Shown here piece by piece: positions 60,162-64,000 of a stretch of 64,000 nt of DNA (its first letter is position 1; the number at the start of each line of letters is the position of its first letter). The notes beneath the pieces were generated by a model that had not been told where the DNA came from, did not search any database, and saw nothing but the letters and a program-made list of their open reading frames with translations. Source of the DNA: Myxococcales bacterium (GTDB lineage Bacteria; Myxococcota_A; Polyangia; Polyangiales; Polyangiaceae). The stretch is from positions 62,001-126,000 of the forward strand of contig JADJKB010000021.1 of the NCBI GenBank assembly GCA_016706225.1, given 5' to 3'. The position numbers were made by a program, and so were the translations under genes.

Positions 60162-60190
60162 TTGACTCCCGCACGGCCGTTCAGTAGCCT
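60162..60190 (+). promoter_or_regulatory. lexA promoter with an overlapping LexA-box-like sequence
   Basis: TTGACT at 60162-60167, a 17-base spacer, and TAGCCT at 60185-60190. The spacer holds the sequence at 60169-60185, which agrees at 14 of 17 places with the Myxococcus xanthus LexA box as I recall it (CTRHAMRYBYGTTCAGS), including the core GTTCAG. The ATG follows 9 bases after the -10, so autoregulation by steric exclusion is expected. Confidence 0.6.
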
Positions 60191-60199
60191 TGCCTCATC

Positions 60200-60838
60200 A
60201 TGCAAGGACTCACGAAGCGCCAAGAGCAGACGTTGGCCTTCATTCGCTACTCGATCCAGGACCGCGGTTACCCGCCCACCCTGCGCGAGATCGGCGAACA
60301 CATGGGCATCAAGTCGACCAACGGTGTGAACGACCACCTGCGCGCCCTCGAGCGCAAGGGCTACCTGCGCCGGGAAGACATGAAGAGCCGCGCGCTCAAG
60401 CTGGTGAACGACCCGAAGCTAGCGCCCGTGGCCGCCGACAACGACGACCTGGTCGAGATCGCGATCGTCGGTCGTGTCGCGGCAGGTGCACCGCTGCTCG
60501 CGGAAGAAAACATCGTCGACAACGTGCGCATCGACCGCATGCTCGTGCGGGGCGGAAAAGACGTTTTTGGCCTGAAAGTGGCCGGCGACAGCATGATCGA
60601 CGCCGGGATTTTCAGCGGCGACTACATCTTCGTGAAGAAACAAGCGACGGCCGAGCGCGGTGAGATCGTGGTCGCAATGATCGGCGACGAAGCCACCGTG
60701 AAGTACTACTACCCCGAGCGCGACTACGTGCGCTTCCAGCCGGCCAACGCGCAAATGGCACCCATCTTGGTGCGAGCTTCGGACTTCAAGCCGACCATGC
60801 TGTTGGGCAAAGTCATCGGCGTTTTCCGCAAGATCTGA
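60200..60838 (+). CDS. lexA: LexA repressor of the SOS response
   Basis: The 212-residue repressor has an N-terminal winged helix (LTKRQEQTLAFIRYSIQDRGYPPTLREIGEHMGIKSTNGVNDHLRALERKGYLRR). The autocleavage site is Ala95-Gly96 in RVAAGAP, and the dyad is Ser131 (GDSMIDAGI) and Lys168 (DEATVKYYY). It represses SOS genes until RecA filaments trigger self-cleavage. A probable LexA box lies in its own promoter. Confidence 0.95.
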   Translation: MQGLTKRQEQTLAFIRYSIQDRGYPPTLREIGEHMGIKSTNGVNDHLRALERKGYLRREDMKSRALKLVNDPKLAPVAADNDDLVEIAIVGRVAAGAPLLAEENIVDNVRIDRMLVRGGKDVFGLKVAGDSMIDAGIFSGDYIFVKKQATAERGEIVVAMIGDEATVKYYYPERDYVRFQPANAQMAPILVRASDFKPTMLLGKVIGVFRKI

Positions 60839-61171
60839 GCCGCCTTTCCGTCGGCGCTGACACCTGCGCTCGGGCTTCGCTCTGAGCGCGCGACGCTTTT
60901 GCCGAGCGCTCATGCTGGGCTGGTGCGTTCCGTGTCGGAACGACCTCGCCGACCGCCTCCGCGCCCAAGACGGGGTGGCACCAGGGTCAGTTCCGCCCCG
61001 GCGCCCCAGCCGCCCCTTCAGGATTTGTCCCGGGGCGCCCCCAGCACGGACTACCGGGAGGGGGAGAATACCCGGCCGATGGTCGTTCCCGAACGCCGCT
61101 TATTGACGGCGGAATCCGTCGGTTGGTAGCGTCCCCGTAGCGAAAATCGGCTGTCGAGCCGAGGGCAACGG
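60839..61171. promoter_or_regulatory. 333-base intergenic region with a promoter near its end
   Basis: On the plus strand TTGACG at 61103-61108, an 18-base spacer and TAGCGT at 61127-61132 form a promoter for the envelope cluster, 40 bases before the next ATG. A small inverted repeat GACGG/CCGTC (61105-61120) overlaps the spacer. I see no gene or terminator in the rest. Confidence 0.5.
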
Positions 61172-61513
61172 ATGACCAGGGAAGACAGCTTCGGTCGGGG
61201 CAGTGTGCGGGGGATCCTTCCCACCGCGCTCACGGTGATGGGGCTCGGCATCGCGCTCAGTGGCTGCGGACACACGCTCTACGTGTTCCAGGCCAACTCC
61301 GCTGCGAGTCGACTCGAAGAAGCGCGCGAGCTCGGCGCGGAGAAGCTCGCTCCGTACGAGTACTTCTACGCCAAGCAGCACCTCGAGAAGGCACAAGAAG
61401 AGGCGGCGTCCGCGGACTACAGCGACGCATCCAACCTCGCCGAGACTGCCGAAGAGTTCGCAGACAAAGCAATTCGCCTGTCGCGCGACGCACACCGAGG
61501 AGGTGGCCGGTGA
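61172..61513 (+). CDS. DUF4398 lipoprotein
   Basis: GAGGG precedes the ATG by 7 bases. The 113-residue protein has a lipoprotein signal (MGLGIALSGC) and one long helical hairpin (ANSAASRLEEARELGAEKLAPYEYFYAKQHLEKAQEEAASADYSDASNLAETAEEFADKA), as in DUF4398. These occur next to OmpA-like lipoproteins, as here. The next start overlaps its stop (GTGA). A structural role in the envelope is likely. Confidence 0.8.
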   Translation: MTREDSFGRGSVRGILPTALTVMGLGIALSGCGHTLYVFQANSAASRLEEARELGAEKLAPYEYFYAKQHLEKAQEEAASADYSDASNLAETAEEFADKAIRLSRDAHRGGGR

Positions 61514-62652
61514 ACCGCTGGTTCCGCCGAGCATGGCTCGTTCTCGTCCCCGCACTCTTGTTCGCAGCGTGTGCACAGGGGCCGAAGTTGCGAGGCCAGA
61601 TCGAAGGCCTCAGCCAGGTCGCAGAGCAGGCCGAGCGCAACGGCGCCGTGCGCTGCGCGCCGCGCGAGCTCGCGACGGCTCAAAGCCAGTTGAAGTTCGC
61701 GGCGATGGAGCTCGACCAAGGTTTCATCTCCAACGCCAAGCGCCACCTCTGGCTCGCCGAGCCGAACGCGCACGCCGCGGTGTTCCTCTCGCCGCCGCAG
61801 TACTGCGCCGAGCGCGGTTTCGTCGAGATGAAGGCGAAACCCAAGCCTGCGCCGGGTGACCGCGACGGTGATGGTTACCTCGATCCCGAGGACGCTTGCC
61901 CCGACGAGCCCGAGAATTTCAACGGTTTCAAGGATGAAGACGGCTGCCCGGACGATCCGGACACCGACGGCGACGGCATGCCGGACTCGATCGACGCCTG
62001 TGTGCTCGAGCCCGAGGACAAGGACGGCTATCTCGACGACGACGGCTGCCCCGACGTCGACAACGATCTCGACGGCATCCTCGACGCAAAGGACAAGTGC
62101 CCGATGGACCCGGAAGATCCGGACGGGTACGAAGACGAGGACGGCTGCCCGGATCTCGACAACGACAAGGACACGGTCCCGGATCTGAAGGACCAGTGCC
62201 CGAACGAGATCGGCTCGGCGACCCAAGAGCCGCTCGGCTGCCCCGCCAAACCGGCGCTCGTGGTCGTGACCGACTGCGAAGTGAAGATCACGCAGCAGAT
62301 CCACTTCGAGTACAACAAGGCTGTCATCCGCAAAGAGAGCTTCCCGGTGCTGGACGCCGTCGTCGAGGTGCTCGGCAAGAACCCGGAAATCAAGATCGAG
62401 GTCCAGGGGCACACCGACAACCGCGGCAGCGCCAAGTACAACAAGAGCCTCAGCGACAAGCGTGCCGCGAGCGTGATGAAGTACCTGGTCTCTCACGGCA
62501 CGACTGCGAGCCGACTCGACTCGCACGGATACGGCTTCGAGCGACCCCTCGTCCCCAACAACTCCGAGCAGAACATGGCGTTGAACCGCCGCGTTCAGTT
62601 CGTCCGCACCGAGGGCACGAAGGAAGGCTGTCCGAAGAGCAAGAACAACTGA
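61510..62652 (+). CDS. OmpA-family lipoprotein with thrombospondin-3 calcium repeats
   Basis: The 380-residue protein starts with GTG behind GGAGGTGG. The lipobox is FAAC at about residue 21. A helical domain of about 95 residues resembles the DUF4398 helices of the preceding gene. At about 115-240 are five to six acidic repeats (DRDGDGYLDPEDACPDEPENFNGFKDEDGCP), which bind calcium in thrombospondin type 3 proteins. The C-terminal OmpA domain (HTDNRGSAKYNKSLSDKRAASVMKYL) binds peptidoglycan. It anchors the outer membrane to the cell wall. Confidence 0.92.
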   Translation: MNRWFRRAWLVLVPALLFAACAQGPKLRGQIEGLSQVAEQAERNGAVRCAPRELATAQSQLKFAAMELDQGFISNAKRHLWLAEPNAHAAVFLSPPQYCAERGFVEMKAKPKPAPGDRDGDGYLDPEDACPDEPENFNGFKDEDGCPDDPDTDGDGMPDSIDACVLEPEDKDGYLDDDGCPDVDNDLDGILDAKDKCPMDPEDPDGYEDEDGCPDLDNDKDTVPDLKDQCPNEIGSATQEPLGCPAKPALVVVTDCEVKITQQIHFEYNKAVIRKESFPVLDAVVEVLGKNPEIKIEVQGHTDNRGSAKYNKSLSDKRAASVMKYLVSHGTTASRLDSHGYGFERPLVPNNSEQNMALNRRVQFVRTEGTKEGCPKSKNN

Positions 62653-62761
62653 GCGGCCGGGCTCCGCAGCGCCCCACCCCGGGGGATGCGGACGCGGGAG
62701 GGCCATCAACGGCTCGCGAGCTCCGAACGATCACCGAACACCTTACGGAGAGAAATATCCC

Positions 62762-64000
62762 GTGCATCGCCGACCGCTCATCAAGCTCCTTTCCGCCGCC
62801 GTCGTGGCCTTTGCCGCTGCGACCGCCTCTGCAGCTCCGCGCGACGCCGCGGCGACCAAGAAGATCGACGAGGCGATCAATACTCATTACCTCGCAACGG
62901 ACTTCGACAAGGCCGAGGCCACACTCACGGGCACGATCAACGCCTGCGGGGACAAGTGCAGCGGGTCGGTCATTGCCAAGGCCTGGATGTACGTCGGCAT
63001 CGTGCGCGGCAGCGGCAAGAACGACCTGAAAGGCGCGAAGGAGGCCTTCCAGAAGGCCATCGCGGCAGATTCGAAGGTTGCCCTGGACGACGCGTTGGCG
63101 ACGCCGGAGACCAAGAAAGCCTTCGGCGAGGTGCAGGGCGGGGGCACCAGCGGGACCGGCGGCGAAGGCGGCGAAGGCGGCGAGGGCGGCGAGGGCGGCA
63201 AACCCGGCAAGAAGCCGACGGGCGAGGACGCCGTCGGTGAGATGGATTGTTCCCCGAAGGTCTCCGAGGTGCAGACCCGGCGTTCGATTCCCATTTCGTG
63301 CACGACGGAGGAAGAGGCCTCGAAGGCCGAGCTCAAATACAAGGAGTTCGGCGGCGAGCAGTGGAAGACCGTCAAGATGAGCAAGAAGGGCGACGCCTTC
63401 CAGGGCGAAATCCCCTGCTCCGCCACCCAGCTCGCCGGCACCCTGCGCTTCTACGTGCGCGCGCAGGACTCGTCCGGGGAGACCGTCGACACCCATGGCA
63501 ACAAGAGTAAGCCGGTGGAGATCTCCGTCGTCCCGCAGACCGACCAGGACGCGCCGAGCTTCCCGGACAAGGACCCGCCGGCGCGCTGCGCAGAACAAGA
63601 AGAGTGTCCGCCGGATTTCCCCGGCTGCAAGAAGGGCGGCGGCGGAACCAAGGGCTGGGGCTCGAGCTGTGCGTCGACCGACGAGTGCCAGTCGGGCCTG
63701 TCCTGCAACAACGGCACCTGTGAACAAGGACAGACCTGCGACGTCGATGCGGACTGCCCGACCGGCGCCAAGTGCAGTGGCGGCAAGTGTGATGCGAGTG
63801 GGCCGAGTGGGCCCTTCAAGAAGAACTGGATGGGTTTCCACGCGGCCTACGATCTCGCCATCGTCGGTGGGGACGACGTGTGCTCGCAGAAGAGCCAGGA
63901 CTCCGAAGGGTTTGCCTGCTTCTACAAAGGCACGGAGGACCAGTACCGCTTCGACCCACAGCCCGGCGTGGCCAACAAGATCAGCACCGGCATGGCCCCG
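62762..64000 (+). CDS. Exported envelope protein with Cys-rich segment, 3' partial
   Basis: The frame is open from GTG at 62762 (GGAGAG 9 bases upstream) to the last base, giving 413 residues. A signal peptide (cleavage near ASAAP) is followed by a helical domain of about 100 residues with TPR-like character (NDLKGAKEAFQKAIAAD). Then come a Gly/Glu repeat linker, a beta domain at about 150-260 (LKYKEFGGEQWKTVKMSK), and EGF-like Cys segments at about 275-345 (CASTDECQSGLSCNNGTCEQG). The sequence seen last (FKKNWMGFHAAYDLAIVGGDDVC) looks like the first strand of an outer-membrane barrel, which would lie beyond the window. Confidence 0.75.
   Translation, partial: MHRRPLIKLLSAAVVAFAAATASAAPRDAAATKKIDEAINTHYLATDFDKAEATLTGTINACGDKCSGSVIAKAWMYVGIVRGSGKNDLKGAKEAFQKAIAADSKVALDDALATPETKKAFGEVQGGGTSGTGGEGGEGGEGGEGGKPGKKPTGEDAVGEMDCSPKVSEVQTRRSIPISCTTEEEASKAELKYKEFGGEQWKTVKMSKKGDAFQGEIPCSATQLAGTLRFYVRAQDSSGETVDTHGNKSKPVEISVVPQTDQDAPSFPDKDPPARCAEQEECPPDFPGCKKGGGGTKGWGSSCASTDECQSGLSCNNGTCEQGQTCDVDADCPTGAKCSGGKCDASGPSGPFKKNWMGFHAAYDLAIVGGDDVCSQKSQDSEGFACFYKGTEDQYRFDPQPGVANKISTGMAP

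Noticed and set aside
1..64000. tRNA, rRNA, CRISPR, IS elements, prophage
   Set aside because: No cloverleaf with GTTCRANNC arm, no regularly spaced repeats, no transposase or integrase, and no terminal inverted repeats were found on either strand by eye.

Overview
The window looks like chromosomal DNA of a high-GC Myxococcota bacterium, most likely of the Polyangiales/Sorangium-like lineage. The basis is the strong GC bias, a MYXO-CTERM sorting tail, many lipoproteins with Gly/Ala/Thr-rich linkers after the lipobox, MopE-like and Dicty-CTDC-like Cys-rich domains, a mevalonate operon with class II HMG-CoA reductase, and an OmpA protein with thrombospondin-3 repeats. This placement is inference; no rRNA or other marker gene is present. 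I see no tRNA, rRNA, CRISPR array, insertion sequence or prophage.

Layout. 1-4383: the tail of one gene, a frameshifted spermidine-synthase-like membrane protein and a large membrane protein. 4389-6155 (minus): a small Cys-rich lipoprotein gene 6 bases ahead of a fusion of a PqqD-like, a CoaC/EpiD-like flavoprotein and a methyltransferase domain. This pair is my best candidate for an undescribed (RiPP-like) system. 6258-10166: an exported protein, an ECF sigma factor, a FecR-like anti-sigma protein and a lipoprotein. 10297-13487: a protein of tandem knottin-like repeats and a MYXO-CTERM protein. 13504-23727: a UbiA prenyltransferase, a second membrane protein of the 2656-4383 family, a GH5 glycosidase resembling endoglycoceramidase, a thioredoxin-like lipoprotein and several unknown lipoproteins.

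23732-32297 is the isoprenoid region. Type 2 IPP isomerase diverges from a tightly overlapping operon of polyprenyl synthase, mevalonate kinase, diphosphomevalonate decarboxylase, phosphomevalonate kinase, HMG-CoA reductase, a HisC-like aminotransferase and a TPR lipoprotein. Together these turn HMG-CoA into prenyl diphosphates; only HMG-CoA synthase is missing. 34076-43040 (minus) is a partial complex I operon, nuoE-F-J-K-L-M-N; A-D, G, H and I must lie elsewhere.

43309-64000: a zinc-ribbon protein, a DUF2752 protein, a vWA lipoprotein, a VapBC-type toxin-antitoxin pair with a palindromic operator, YchF, a pair of acyl-CoA dehydrogenases, a response regulator with a histone H1-like tail, a glutamine amidotransferase, a dipeptide epimerase, a HAD 5'-nucleotidase, a YfhO-like membrane protein, an ExbB-ExbD-TonB operon, a cyclic-nucleotide-binding protein, LexA, and an OmpA/envelope cluster that runs off the end.

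Two general points. First, five genes, including nuoF, carry single-base frame breaks, mostly in G/C runs and mostly read as one missing base. I think many are sequence or assembly errors, so protein sequences there should be treated with care. Second, six upstream regions fit TTGA(C/G)N - 17 or 18 bases - TANNNT, and in front of lexA and the mevalonate operon the promoter ends about 10 bases before the start codon.
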